Of a stretch of 64,000 bases of DNA, positions 1 through 8,794 are shown piece after piece; positions within the stretch are counted from its first letter, which is position 1; every line of letters begins with the position of its first letter. This stretch comes from Streptomyces sp. NBC_01217 (lineage in GTDB: Bacteria; Actinomycetota; Actinomycetes; Streptomycetales; Streptomycetaceae): positions 1-64,000 of the forward strand of contig NZ_CP108538.1 of the NCBI RefSeq assembly GCF_035994185.1. The letters are read 5' to 3'. The notes beneath the pieces were generated by a model. The model did no database searches. It saw nothing but the letters and a program-made list of their open reading frames with translations, and had not been told where the DNA came from. The translations under genes and the position numbers were made by a program.

Positions 1-420
1 CATCGCTGCGCGATGTGCAAGCGGACTGCCCCGCTGCGCGGGGCAGTTGCGCAACCCGCTCCGCGGGTTGCGAACCCCAGGGCTGCGCCCTGGGGTTGAT
101 GAGCGGTTCGCTTCGCTCACCGCGCCCGGCAAAGCCGGGCCAACTCCCTCCCGCTTCGCTCCAGGAGTTGAGGGGGCCGGCCCGCGTTGCGGGCCGGTGG
201 GCCCCGCTGTGCGGGGGGCCCGGCTGGCTGGGTGTCAGGTCCGGCTAATTTGGCCTTGACATAGAGGGGTTGACGGGTGCTTCGCACTCGTCTTTCCCAC
301 TCGTCTGAGGGTGTGTCCGCTGCGCTCCCCCACCCTGGATCCTTCCGGCTGCGCCTCCAGGACCTGAAGCCCGCTGCGCGGGCTTGGCTGGCTACGAGGG
401 GAAGGGGCTCTCGTTCGTGC
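1..420. repeat. Streptomyces telomere palindrome array (left end of linear replicon)
   Basis: Tightly packed inverted repeats with 3-nt loops: 1-15 (CATCGC-TGC-GCGATG), 25-47 (ACTGCCCCGC-TGC-...), 50-72 (CGCAACCCGC-TCC-...), 73-97 (AACCCCAGGGC-TGC-...), then GCCCGGC-AAA-GCCGGGC near 126-142 and more up to ~385 (AAGCCCGC-TGC-GCGGGCTT). The order, and the spacer TGTGCAAGCG after the first hairpin, match the archetypal telomeres of Streptomyces chromosomes and linear plasmids, whose 3' overhangs fold back and are patched by terminal protein. The usual outermost palindrome is absent, so the window begins just inside the true end or the assembly lost it. The telomere assignment rests on recall of the archetypal sequence; the palindromes themselves are directly visible. 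Confidence 0.88.
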
Positions 421-812
421 CGGGTTTCAGTGTAGCGGGTGCATCAGGTTGATGCAGCATGTACCGTTGGCGGAAACGCGAGATAGGGTCTAGCGGTTTG
501 CCATAGGTTAATCAACCCATGATCTCCAGCGGGAGTGAGGAGGGTCGCACTGTCCGTTGTCAATTGCTTGCTGGTGAGCACGTTTCGGGCTCACCGACTC
601 CCCAGAGTAAAGGAAAACACAGTCGGGATAGACCGGCTGCATTCCGTACCAGCCGATCGATATGAGGAGGATGAGCATGAGGGAGGCGAGGGGGTGCTTC
701 CACGAGGGAGGACCTGAGAGGGGGCGGATCACGCAGAGAGCGTAAGGCAACCAAGATTACCCACTCACGACGCGGTCCCTCATCGTCCCACGCGTGCTAT
801 CTCGTCCTAGAA
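421..812. other. Region between telomere and terminal helicase
   Basis: About 390 bases with lower GC and no convincing coding frame. It should hold the promoter and leader of the terminal helicase. No motif could be assigned. Confidence 0.4.
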
Positions 813-3476
813 ATGGGCATTATGACTGTCGTTCAGCTCCGAGAACATCAGGTAGACCAGCGGTCGGCGTTCCGAAAGTGGGTGGGATTCCCTGCAAGAT
901 CATCTGTGCCCCCTCAGGGTGCCCGGGGCACGATCGTGTCAGCGACCGGCTCGGGCAAGACGATCACTGCCGCCGCGTGCGCGCTGGAGTCGTTCACGGA
1001 CGGCCGGATCCTCGTCACCGTCCCGACCCTGGACCTGCTCGCGCAGACCTCCCAGGCGTGGCGCCTGGTAGGCCACACCGCCCCGATGGTCGCGGTGTGC
1101 TCGCTGGAGAACGACACGGTGCTGGGCTCCCTGGGGGTGCGCACCACCACCAACCCGATCCAGCTCGCCCTGTGGGCCGGGCAGGGGCCGGTCGTCGTGT
1201 TCGCCACGTACGCCTCCCTCGTGGACCGCGAGGACATCGACGCACCCGAGGGCCAGCGGAAGGTTCGCGGGCCGCTGGAGGCCGCTCTGGCGGGCGGGGA
1301 GCGCCTGTACGGCCAGCAGATGACCCCGTTCGACCTCGCGATCGTGGATGAGGCCCACGGAACTGCCGGTGATCTTGGTCGGCCGTGGGCGGCGATCCAC
1401 GACAACGCCCGCATCCCCGCCGACTTCCGCCTGTACCTGACCGCGACGCCGCGCATCCTGGCCGCGGCCCGGCCGCAGAGGGGCGCGGACGGCCAGGAGG
1501 CGGAGATCGCGACCATGGCCGACGACCCGGACGGCACGTACGGCGCGTGGCTGGCCGAACTGGGGCTCTCGGAGGCGATTGAGCGCGAGATCCTCGCCGG
1601 GTTCGAGATCGACGTGCTGGAGATCCGCGATCCCTCGCCCGTCCTCGGGGAGTCCGAAGAGGCCCGGCGCGGCCGGCGCCTGGCGCTCCTGCAGACCGCG
1701 CTCCTGGAGCACGCGGCGGCGTACAACCTGCGCACTGTCATGACGTTCCACCAGAAGGTGGAGGAAGCGGCCGCGTTCGCGGAGAAGCTGCCAGAGACCG
1801 CTGCCGAGCTGTACGTCAACGACGCCTCGGACGACGACCTAGCGGCCGCGGACCGGCTGCCGAAGTCGTCGATCGACGCGAAGTTCTACGAGCTGGAGGC
1901 CGGCCGCCACGTCCCGCCGGACCGGATGTGGTCGGCGTGGCTGTGCGGCGACCACCTCGTGTCCGAGCGGCGTGAGGTGCTGCGGCAGTTCGCCAACGGC
2001 ATCGACGCCACCAACCGGCGCGTACACCGGGCGTTCCTCGCCTCCGTGCGCGTGCTCGGGGAGGGCGTGGACATCACCGGCGAGCGGGGAGTGGAAGCCG
2101 TCTGCTTCGCCGACACCCGCGGCTCCCAGGTCGAGATTGTGCAGAACATCGGCCGGGCGCTCCGGCTCAACAGGGACGGCTCCACCAAGGTGGCCAGGAT
2201 CATCGTGCCGGTGTTCCTGGAGCCCGGCGAGGACCCCACCGACATGGTCGCCAGTGCCAGTTTCCGCCCTCTTGTAGCCGTCCTCCAGGGCCTCCGCAGT
2301 CATGATGAACGACTCGTTGAGCAGCTCGCCTCCCGCGCCCTCACCAGCGGGAAGCGCAAGGTCCACGTCCAGCGTGATGAGGACGGGCGGATCGTCGGGG
2401 CCGGCGGCAAGAGCGAGGGCGAAGACCAGGAGCAGGACGACACGCAGGCCGCCGCCGAAGCGGCCCTACTCCATTTCTCCAGCCCGCGCGACGCGGCGAC
2501 CATCGCCGCGTTCCTGCGCACCCGGGTCTACCGGCCGGAGTCCCTGGTGTGGCTTGAGGGCTACCAGGCCCTCATCCGATGGCGGGCGGAGAACGAGATC
2601 ACCGGCGTCTACGCCGTGCCCTACGACGTCGAGGTCGAAGTGGGGGTCACGAAGGATTTCCCCCTCGGGCGGTGGGTGCACCAGCAGCGGAAGGCGCTGC
2701 GGGCGGGTGAGCTGGAGGAACGGCGCAAGACCCTGCTGGACGCGCCCGAGGCCGGCATGGTCTGGGATCCCGGAGAGGAGGCGTGGGAGAACAAGCTCGC
2801 CGCGCTCCGGTCCTACCGGCGGGCCACGGGGCACCTTGCTCCGCGTCAGGACGCGGTCTGGGGCGAGGGCGAGGCGATGGTGCCTATCGGGCAGCATCTC
2901 GCCAATCTCCGGCGCAAGGGCGGTCTGGGCAAGGACGCGGACCGGGCGGCGGAGCGCGCGCAGCAGCTGGCCTCGGTCGATGAGGACTGGGACTGCCCGT
3001 GGCCGCTGGACTGGCAGCGCCACTACCGCGTCCTCGCGGATCTGGTCGACGCCGACGGCCAGCTGCCCGACATCGCACCTGGGGTGCTGTTCGAGGGTGA
3101 TGACCTGGGCAAGTGGCTCCAGAGGCAGAAGAATCCGGGCACCTGGACACAGCTGTCGACCGAGCAGCAGGAACGGCTCTCGAAGCTGGGCATGCAGCCC
3201 GACCAGGCGCCGTCCCCCGCCCCGGCGGCGGCGCGTACGACGAAGAGTCCGAGCAAGGCGCAGCAGGCGTTCCAACGCGGCCTGACGGCCCTTGCGCAGT
3301 GGGTGGAGCGGGAAGGCGTGGGCCGACCGGTACCCCGGAAGGCGATGGAGACCTTGCCCGACGGAAGCGAGACCAAGCTCGGCATCTGGTACAGCAACAC
3401 CAAGTCCAGGCGGAACAAGCTCACCGCCGAACAACTCGACGCACTACGCAAGCTCGGGGTGGAGTGGGCCGTGTAG
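813..3476 (+). CDS. ttrA: Telomere-associated DEAH-box helicase (TtrA-like)
   Basis: Superfamily 2 helicase of 887 residues. Walker A SATGSGKT is at residues 43-50, the DEAH box at 179-182, YLTATPR near 208 (motif III), and QNIGRALR in the second RecA domain (motif VI). The C-terminal third carries tandem helicase-associated repeats rich in Trp (WPLDWQRHYRVLADL; KAQQAFQRGLTALAQW). This architecture and the position as first gene inside the telomere match the ttrA terminal helicase genes conserved at Streptomyces chromosome and plasmid ends, which are linked to conjugal transfer of linear replicons. It is probably cytoplasmic and acts on replicon ends. An in-frame ATG at 822 is an alternative start. 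A remnant of a second copy lies at 4430-4735. Confidence 0.85.
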   Translation: MGIMTVVQLREHQVDQRSAFRKWVGFPARSSVPPQGARGTIVSATGSGKTITAAACALESFTDGRILVTVPTLDLLAQTSQAWRLVGHTAPMVAVCSLENDTVLGSLGVRTTTNPIQLALWAGQGPVVVFATYASLVDREDIDAPEGQRKVRGPLEAALAGGERLYGQQMTPFDLAIVDEAHGTAGDLGRPWAAIHDNARIPADFRLYLTATPRILAAARPQRGADGQEAEIATMADDPDGTYGAWLAELGLSEAIEREILAGFEIDVLEIRDPSPVLGESEEARRGRRLALLQTALLEHAAAYNLRTVMTFHQKVEEAAAFAEKLPETAAELYVNDASDDDLAAADRLPKSSIDAKFYELEAGRHVPPDRMWSAWLCGDHLVSERREVLRQFANGIDATNRRVHRAFLASVRVLGEGVDITGERGVEAVCFADTRGSQVEIVQNIGRALRLNRDGSTKVARIIVPVFLEPGEDPTDMVASASFRPLVAVLQGLRSHDERLVEQLASRALTSGKRKVHVQRDEDGRIVGAGGKSEGEDQEQDDTQAAAEAALLHFSSPRDAATIAAFLRTRVYRPESLVWLEGYQALIRWRAENEITGVYAVPYDVEVEVGVTKDFPLGRWVHQQRKALRAGELEERRKTLLDAPEAGMVWDPGEEAWENKLAALRSYRRATGHLAPRQDAVWGEGEAMVPIGQHLANLRRKGGLGKDADRAAERAQQLASVDEDWDCPWPLDWQRHYRVLADLVDADGQLPDIAPGVLFEGDDLGKWLQRQKNPGTWTQLSTEQQERLSKLGMQPDQAPSPAPAAARTTKSPSKAQQAFQRGLTALAQWVEREGVGRPVPRKAMETLPDGSETKLGIWYSNTKSRRNKLTAEQLDALRKLGVEWAV

Positions 3477-3546
3477 CGTCCGGTGCTGGTTTCCATAGCA
3501 AGTCGCTTCCGCATCGGCAGACAACACCCTCGGAGAGCAGGTGCAC

Positions 3547-3645
3547 ATGAGAGAAGTACGCAAGAGAATCATGGCCGTATCCGGAATGCTGGCGGCTGTC
3601 GTCCAGGACGACTTCAAGTTCCCGGCAGGAGTGGGCTCTCGGTGA
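3547..3645 (+). CDS. 32-codon leader ORF coupled to lipoprotein gene
   Basis: Short ORF beginning MREVRKRIMAVSGMLAAVV, preceded by a GGAGAGCAG ribosome-binding site 7 bases upstream of ATG. Its stop codon overlaps the GTG start of the next gene (GTGA at 3642-3645), a typical translational coupling arrangement. The basic N-terminus followed by hydrophobic residues resembles the start of a signal peptide, so it may be the fossil N-terminus of a secreted protein cut off by a deletion rather than a functional leader peptide. Function unknown. Confidence 0.45.
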   Translation: MREVRKRIMAVSGMLAAVVQDDFKFPAGVGSR

Positions 3646-4379
3646 TACCCCAGATCCAGAGGGCGCGTTCGGGTGGACAGTGGCTCGGGACACGGGCCGC
3701 CCTCCGCGTTCCCGTCGTACTGATAACTCTCGTCGCCGGCGCGGTGGGAACCGCCTCCTGTGGCCAGGACAGCCCCGGCGTGGCATCGCCACAAGCGCCG
3801 AGGACAGTGGCACCTCGTCCCGAGCCGTCCGCAACACAGACCCTGCCGCAGGCCTCCGCTCTGCCCAAGCATGCGGTGACCAGCGACAAACAGGCCACGC
3901 TTAGCCCAGAAAGGACGATGGCCACGGGATACACCGGGAACGATTTCCTCACCGGACTGGCAAAGGACTGGAAGATCCGACTCGAAAAGCCCGTCGAGCA
4001 GGAGATGCCCGACGGGAAAATGAGGACGTACGTTCACGGGCGCGGCAAGAACGGGATGACCCTGTCGGCCGGCTACGCCGATCACAAGAACATGTCCTCC
4101 CTGCTGTGCCGCGCGGGTACGAAGGAACCAGGCGATTTCGAGTTCCTGGCTTCCTGCACAGGTCTCGACGTCGCCGGAATCGACCATGCCAAGGCGTCCT
4201 CGTGGCTCGACCGGGCGAAGAAGGAGACCGACTCCCTGTACGAGAAGCAGGTGACCAAGACGGGAATCGAACAAGAGTACGTTGTCAGCGGAGTGTTGGT
4301 CTCAGGCCCGGTGAGGATGGTTCTGCACCGCACATACGGGAGGTACTCACTGAGGATCCTCGGAGGCGCAGCGGTGTAG
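3642..4379 (+). CDS. Putative lipoprotein
   Basis: Protein of 245 residues from the GTG at 3642. The N-terminal hydrophobic stretch (VPVVLITLVAGAVGTASC) ends in a TASC lipobox, so it should be exported, cleaved and lipidated at Cys on the outer face of the membrane. A Pro/Ala/Thr-rich linker follows, then a globular domain of about 160 residues that I do not recognise. I chose the GTG start because it gives a proper lipoprotein signal, has GGCAGGA upstream, and overlaps the stop of the 32-codon ORF; the longer frame from 3483 has no supporting features. A role at the cell surface is inferred only from the signal. Confidence 0.68.
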   Translation: MIPQIQRARSGGQWLGTRAALRVPVVLITLVAGAVGTASCGQDSPGVASPQAPRTVAPRPEPSATQTLPQASALPKHAVTSDKQATLSPERTMATGYTGNDFLTGLAKDWKIRLEKPVEQEMPDGKMRTYVHGRGKNGMTLSAGYADHKNMSSLLCRAGTKEPGDFEFLASCTGLDVAGIDHAKASSWLDRAKKETDSLYEKQVTKTGIEQEYVVSGVLVSGPVRMVLHRTYGRYSLRILGGAAV

Positions 4380-4429
4380 AGGCATCAGCAGGATTTTGGG
4401 GTCAAGGCCCCTCGTCCACCTCGGATTGG

Positions 4430-4735
4430 AGTGGGCAGCCGAGGCCTCGGAGCGCGCGGTGGAGCGCGCGGCGCAGCTCACCGCGATCGACCCGGACTGG
4501 AACTGCCCCTGGCCGCTGGACTGGCAGCGCCACCACCGCGTCCTCGCCGACCTGGCCGATGCCGACGGCCAGCTGCCCGGCATCACACCCGGCGTCCTCA
4601 TGGACGGCGACGACATCGGACTGTGACTGGAGCAGCAGAAGCGGCCGGGCACCTGGGCGCGGCTCCTGCCCGAGCAAGGCGCAGCAGGCGTTCCAGTGCG
4701 GGCTGACGGCACTCGCGCAGTGGATGCAGGCGACA
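4430..4735 (+). pseudogene. Remnant of a second terminal helicase (C-terminal repeats)
   Basis: The segment translates to WPLDWQRHHRVLADLADADG, almost the same as the C-terminal repeat of the helicase at 813-3476. A TGA at about 4624 interrupts the frame where the intact protein continues. The downstream KAQQAFQCGLTALAQWM block is in another frame, so at least one stop or frameshift and large flanking deletions have occurred. It is a non-functional duplicate or the trace of an earlier replicon end. Confidence 0.8.
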
Positions 4736-4749
4736 GGACACAATGCAAA

Positions 4750-4815
4750 GGCAACGGAGCTCCTCGGATACAGGCTGTCTTGGTCGACTGCCAATACCAA
4801 CGAGCTCCGTTGTCC
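4750..4815. repeat. Inverted repeat resembling an IS4-type end
   Basis: Arms CAACGGAGCTC (left) and GAGCTCCGTTG (right) flank a loop containing CTGTCTTGGTCGAC. The reverse complement of that loop, GTCGACCAAGACAG, sits in a similar hairpin at about 15058-15120, directly before an IS4-like transposase fragment. This is probably a solo end of the same element family. Confidence 0.5.
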
Positions 4816-4950
4816 TGCGTCAGAAATCCTTCAACTGGATTGCGTGACCTGTGGAGACGCTAACTCCCGGCCTTGGGTCAAGGCCCAGTGTCCTGTGGAG
4901 ATCCGCCCCGTCGTTCAGCCAGCCCGGTCAGGCCGACTGGGTCTTCGGCG

Positions 4951-6036
4951 TTAGCGGGCGGGCTGCTGCGCGCGGTTGCGAATCCGGACTGTCAGCGTGC
5001 CGGCGCAGCCGGCGAGTATGCCAAAGACGAGCGCCGCCGACACGCCTGAGCCTACGGAGACGTAATAGAGCAGGGGTCCACCGGTGCTGCCTTGATAGGA
5101 GAGGAGCGAGTGCCAGACGCCGCTCACCACCACGCCCAGGGTGATGGCGGCGACGGCGCCGAGCGAGTAGGTGGGGTAGGTGACGCGGTCGAGCAGGACG
5201 GGCAGCAGCCGCAGCCCCCACCAGACCAGGGCGAGCAGCGCCACGTCGCCGAGCCGGTACAGCAGCCAGCGCCCGGGAGCGGAGCCGGTGGGCAGGGTCC
5301 AGGCGCCAAGCTGGATCCACTGCCGCAGCAGATCACCGGGCTCGGACAGTCGCCCGTTGCCCGTGAACCCGGTCTGTATGCGCCCGAGCACCCGGTCGTT
5401 TGACAGGACGGCGAGGGCGATGGCGACCACGGTAGTGCCCAGGGTCGCGGCGAGCCGCGCGGTGGCCGCGGTCGGCACGGACCGGCCAGGTGGGGGTGTC
5501 ACCTCGGGCCGCAGCAGGGTCATGAGGCCGACGGCGGCCGCGGCGGCGACCAGGGCAGCGCCCACCGGCAGTTCGCGGCCCTGGGACATGGCGCTCGCGA
5601 GGCCAGGCAGCAGCCGGAACGCGGCGGAGCCACCGGAAGCGACCATCCAGGGTGCGGACACAGTGACGGCGAGCATGGCCGCGACGATGCCCCAGCCCCA
5701 CAGGGCCGCCACGGCGACGGCCGCGCGTCCGGTGCCGCGGACCGGCAGCCGGCGCAACAGGGGCACCGCGCCGCACGCAAAGAGCACGACGAGCGCGGTG
5801 TAGCGCACCCGCACGGCGGTCTCTCTCAGAGCCGCGTAGTCCGCGCCGTGACCGGGCGCGCCTGCGGGGTCGGTGAACTGCGCTGACGACGGGAGGTCGG
5901 TCGACCAAGGCATCGTCCAAGCGACCAGGCGGTTCGCCTGGTCAGGGCCGAAAAACCGTGTGGCGCCGGGCAGACTGAGTGCGTGGGCGCTGGTCCCCGC
6001 CCACCACAGCAGCCCCACCAGCAAAAGCGCCCCCAC
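4951..6036 (-). CDS. Polytopic membrane protein, unknown function
   Basis: Protein of 361 residues with several hydrophobic segments (GALLLVGLLWWAGTSAHAL at the N-terminus; AALWGWGIVAAMLAVTVSA; LGDVALLALVWWGLRLLPVL; AVAAITLGVVVSGVW; ALVFGILAGCAGTLTV near the C-terminus) and a short basic tail, so an integral membrane protein with about seven to eight spans. I recognise no family. The GTG start has no convincing ribosome-binding site and lies only about 15 bases after the IS5 element. Without the IS it would sit immediately downstream of the secreted-protein gene on the same strand. The N-terminus may be truncated, or translation may have been coupled to that gene before the insertion. Confidence 0.6.
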   Translation of the reverse strand: MGALLLVGLLWWAGTSAHALSLPGATRFFGPDQANRLVAWTMPWSTDLPSSAQFTDPAGAPGHGADYAALRETAVRVRYTALVVLFACGAVPLLRRLPVRGTGRAAVAVAALWGWGIVAAMLAVTVSAPWMVASGGSAAFRLLPGLASAMSQGRELPVGAALVAAAAAVGLMTLLRPEVTPPPGRSVPTAATARLAATLGTTVVAIALAVLSNDRVLGRIQTGFTGNGRLSEPGDLLRQWIQLGAWTLPTGSAPGRWLLYRLGDVALLALVWWGLRLLPVLLDRVTYPTYSLGAVAAITLGVVVSGVWHSLLSYQGSTGGPLLYYVSVGSGVSAALVFGILAGCAGTLTVRIRNRAQQPAR

Positions 6037-6052
6037 GACTGCGGGTGCTAGG

Positions 6053-7133
6053 TCCTGTACGGAGTTCAGATCACGGTTCGGGCAATCCGCAGCGCGGAAC
6101 CGTGTGCGCTTGATAGGCCATCAGGTATGGCACGTGGCGATGTGACCGATGAGCAGTGGTCCCTGATTGAGCCCCACCTCCCGCTGGGAGTATCCGGACC
6201 CATACCTGACCTGCGAAAACACTTCAACGCGACGATGTGGCGGTTCCGCACCGGCAGCCCCTGGCGAGACGTGCCTGCCGAGTACGGTCCGTGGTCGAGC
6301 GTCTACGACCGCTTCCGTATCTGGACGCGCGAGGGCGTCTTCCAGCACCTGATGGAGACGGTCATCGGTTATGCCGCAGAACGCGGTGAGGCAGACCTGT
6401 CGCTGGTCAGCGTGGACTCTGCTACCTCCCGCGCTCACCACCACGCCGCCGGGATGGTTCTGGACGAAGAGCAGTTGGAAGCGCTGGTGGAGGCCGCAGA
6501 GTCCGAAAAGGGGGCGGGAAGAAGGGACGGGAGCCGCAATACGATCAGGACGGGGACCCGGAACGAGCCGAGCGGCAGCGGTTGCGGCGACGCCGCCGGG
6601 CCCGTTTGAAGGCTGCTGAGCTCGGTCGTTCCCGGGGCGGGCTGACCAGCAAGGTGCACTTGTCAGCCGAACGGCGCTGCCGTCCACTGTCGTTCGTCCT
6701 CACCCCCGGCCAGGCCGGTGACAGCCCGCAGTTCGCGCGGGTCGTGGACAAGATCAAGGTCCGTGGCAGGAGGGGCCGGCCCCGCACCCGCCCGGACGCG
6801 GTCGCCGGCGACAAGGCGTACTCCTCCCGCCGCAACCGCGCCTACCTGCGCAAACGCCAAATCCGGGCGGTGATCCCGGAGAAGGCGGACCAGACGGCCA
6901 ACCGCAAAAAGAAGGGCTCGCGCGGAGGCCGCCCCGTCAGTCACGACGCCGAGCTGTACAAGGACCGCAACACGGTCGAGCGGTGCATCAACCGGCTGCG
7001 CAACTGGCGCGGGATCGCCACCCGCTACGACAAGACTCCCGAGAGCTACCTGGCCGGACTCCACCTGTGCGGCACGATGCTGTGGCTACGCAGCATCACC
7101 CGACGAGCATGATCTGAACTCCGTACAGGACCT
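6053..7133 (+). mobile_element. IS5-family (IS427-type) insertion sequence, apparently complete
   Basis: Terminal inverted repeats GGTCCTGTACGGAGTTCAGA at 6053 and its complement ending at 7133 are perfect over about 23 bases. Both flanks read TA, consistent with a TA target duplication. The element holds two overlapping frames for a transposase and sits exactly between the minus-strand secreted-protein gene and the membrane-protein gene. Intact ends and intact frames suggest recent arrival. Confidence 0.88.
6127..7112 (+). CDS. IS5-family transposase made by -1 frameshifting
   Basis: OrfA (6127-6609) supplies the N-terminal domain (DEQWSLIEPHLP) and the first catalytic Asp (VSVDSATSRAHHHAAG). 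The C-terminal frame (listed from 6582 but open well upstream of it) supplies the second Asp (AVAGDKAYSS) and the catalytic Glu (NTVERCINRLRNWR). The two are joined by a -1 slip at A-AAG-GGG near 6505-6513: downstream of it the -1 frame reads KGGGKKGREPQYDQDGD and leads directly into the second part, giving about 329 residues. This DDE transposase should be active in trans on the 6053-7133 ends. Confidence 0.85.
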
Positions 7134-8172
7134 AGTACCAAGTCGACAGCGTTTTTCCGTACAGCGTCGTGCGACCGGTGTAGTAGAGGATGGCCTGCTG
7201 GTTCCTCCAAGTCCAAAGTATCGGCGCGATGTAGAACAAGAGGTTGGAGGCCCTGATTTGGCGCCAGGATCCCCACCCGCCGCCGCCAGCACGCCACTGG
7301 GCCCACTGAATACCCAGGTCGTCGTCCACCACGGCCACATCAATCACGGTGTTGTGTGCCGTGTCAGTATCCGGACCGTAGGAGACCATCGTGGGGTGAC
7401 TGGTAGAGATATTTCCGTTGACCAACCCCGGGATCTCGATCCAGCGACCGATCCAATCGACGTCATTGTCCGCAAGTCCGCTCGGGTCGAAACTGCCATA
7501 CGTGTAGTACACGTGACCGTTAGTACCGGTGTGCGTCACATAGAAGCCGCCGTCGTTGACGACTGCGATGGCGGGGGAGTGAAGCGTGGTGCCATCGCCA
7601 GGGATTTCTCCCGCTGGGTGCCAACGCATTTCGGAATCGAACCATCCGATGTACATCCTGTTATTGGTACCGCGGTACGTCACCACCAGGAAGTGACCAT
7701 GGTTGAACGATGCAACGGCGACACTGTTCTGCGCAAAATTTCCGTCGAGGCTGTGCCAGGTTCCTTCCCAGCCGCCGTTAGTGGCCCCACGATACGTCTG
7801 ATAGAAAATTCCACCATTCGTACCTACGTGAAATACCACCGGGTGCTGGTCTCGCATCGCAACAGAAGGCATATTCTCCGTGCGCCCGCCGCCAGGGATT
7901 TCTGAAATCGCACGGAAAGGACCGGCCGACGGAGAGGTGGTAACGTAGAGTCGCTCGTTTTGACCCGAGCCTCGCCACACATGAAAGAGATCGCCGTCAT
8001 TCCAGCTTGCGGTCGCAACCGCTTCCTCCGAAGGGGCGTCATCGACTTCGTACCAGTTACCCTCAGCTGCGGCAGAGGGGCGGGCCGAGACGACCAACAG
8101 CAGAAACGCCGAGAATAGCGCGACAGCGGCAGCCGTAAGGCTCCTCGCTGTTTGTTTATGCTGAATAAACAT
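7132..8172 (-). CDS. Secreted beta-propeller-like protein, low GC
   Basis: Protein of 346 residues. The start is ATG at 8172 (MFIQHKQTARS), preceded by AAAGGAGAT; an ATG seven codons upstream lacks such a site. A signal peptide (hydrophobic core AVALFSAFLLLVVSA, cleavage near PSAAAEG) directs it out of the cell. The mature part has about five to six repeats of roughly 50 residues with recurring HVGTNGGIFYQTYRG, TYRGTNNRMYIGW and HTGTNGHVYYTYG motifs, the pattern of lectin- or sialidase-like beta-propellers that bind glycans. Base composition is clearly lower in GC than its neighbours, suggesting transfer. The TAG stop lies at the IS5 boundary and is restored by the target duplication. Substrate unknown. 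Confidence 0.72.
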   Translation of the reverse strand: MFIQHKQTARSLTAAAVALFSAFLLLVVSARPSAAAEGNWYEVDDAPSEEAVATASWNDGDLFHVWRGSGQNERLYVTTSPSAGPFRAISEIPGGGRTENMPSVAMRDQHPVVFHVGTNGGIFYQTYRGATNGGWEGTWHSLDGNFAQNSVAVASFNHGHFLVVTYRGTNNRMYIGWFDSEMRWHPAGEIPGDGTTLHSPAIAVVNDGGFYVTHTGTNGHVYYTYGSFDPSGLADNDVDWIGRWIEIPGLVNGNISTSHPTMVSYGPDTDTAHNTVIDVAVVDDDLGIQWAQWRAGGGGWGSWRQIRASNLLFYIAPILWTWRNQQAILYYTGRTTLYGKTLSTWY

Positions 8173-8567
8173 CAATCTCCTTTTGGTACCCAATTTCTCC
8201 GTGGAGGAACTCCTAAAACGGCAACACTCATGATTGGCTTGCCGGATTAGAGTCCGATTTTCACGACCGAAGATCTACAGTCGCCAGCACGGAAGTTGCA
8301 GACTGGCGCTGAATGTGAGCTGGTCACTCGAGGCCCCCCTTATGACAACGTTGTCTACGGGGAGGGCCGGCGGCTCACGTCAGCTCTAGAGTGTAGATTT
8401 TACACATCTGTGCGTGAGCATGCAAGTTACCCTCACCGTACGGGAGGCCGGCTGAGAGCGTTGTGGTGAACCGCTCTGCACCTCGATGAGCTGCTGTTTT
8501 CTCGGTGTGGGTGTGTGCTGGCAGTGTCGGGTGTGTCAATTTAACGGCTGATCTTGGTCGTTGAGGT
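8173..8567. other. AT-richer intergenic region upstream of the secreted-protein gene
   Basis: About 395 bases with lower GC and no coding frame. It holds the Shine-Dalgarno (AAGGAGAT at about 8177-8184) and presumably the promoter of the minus-strand secreted protein. Near 8525 it runs into the end of the IS256 remnant. No other element recognised. Confidence 0.4.
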
Positions 8568-8786
8568 TCAGTTGTTGGCCGGGGTGAGCCGGCCCTCGAA
8601 GGCGATCTGGAATGCGTTGAGGGGTGCTTTCCAGCGCATGGTCCATCGCTTGCGACCCTTGCCGGTCGGGTCGAGGCTCATGAGTGCCATGTAGACGCAC
8701 TTGAGGGCGGCGGCCTCGTTGAGGAAGTGTCCGCGGGCCCGGACGGCCTTGCGTATGCGGGCGTTCACGGACTCAATCGCGTTCGT
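8568..8786 (-). pseudogene. IS256-family transposase, C-terminal remnant
   Basis: The frame encodes NEAAALKCVYMALMSLDP and ends APLNAFQIAFEGRLTPANN, the C-terminus typical of mutator-type IS256 transposases. A stop precedes the first homologous residues (AIESVNARIRKAVRARG), so only about 70 residues survive. An N-terminal fragment of the same family lies at 62372. Confidence 0.8.
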
Positions 8787-8794
8787 CGATCACG

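Noticed and set aside
1..420. Possible CRISPR array
   Set aside because: The repeats are palindromes of different sequence and length without uniform repeats and spacers; telomere structure explains them.
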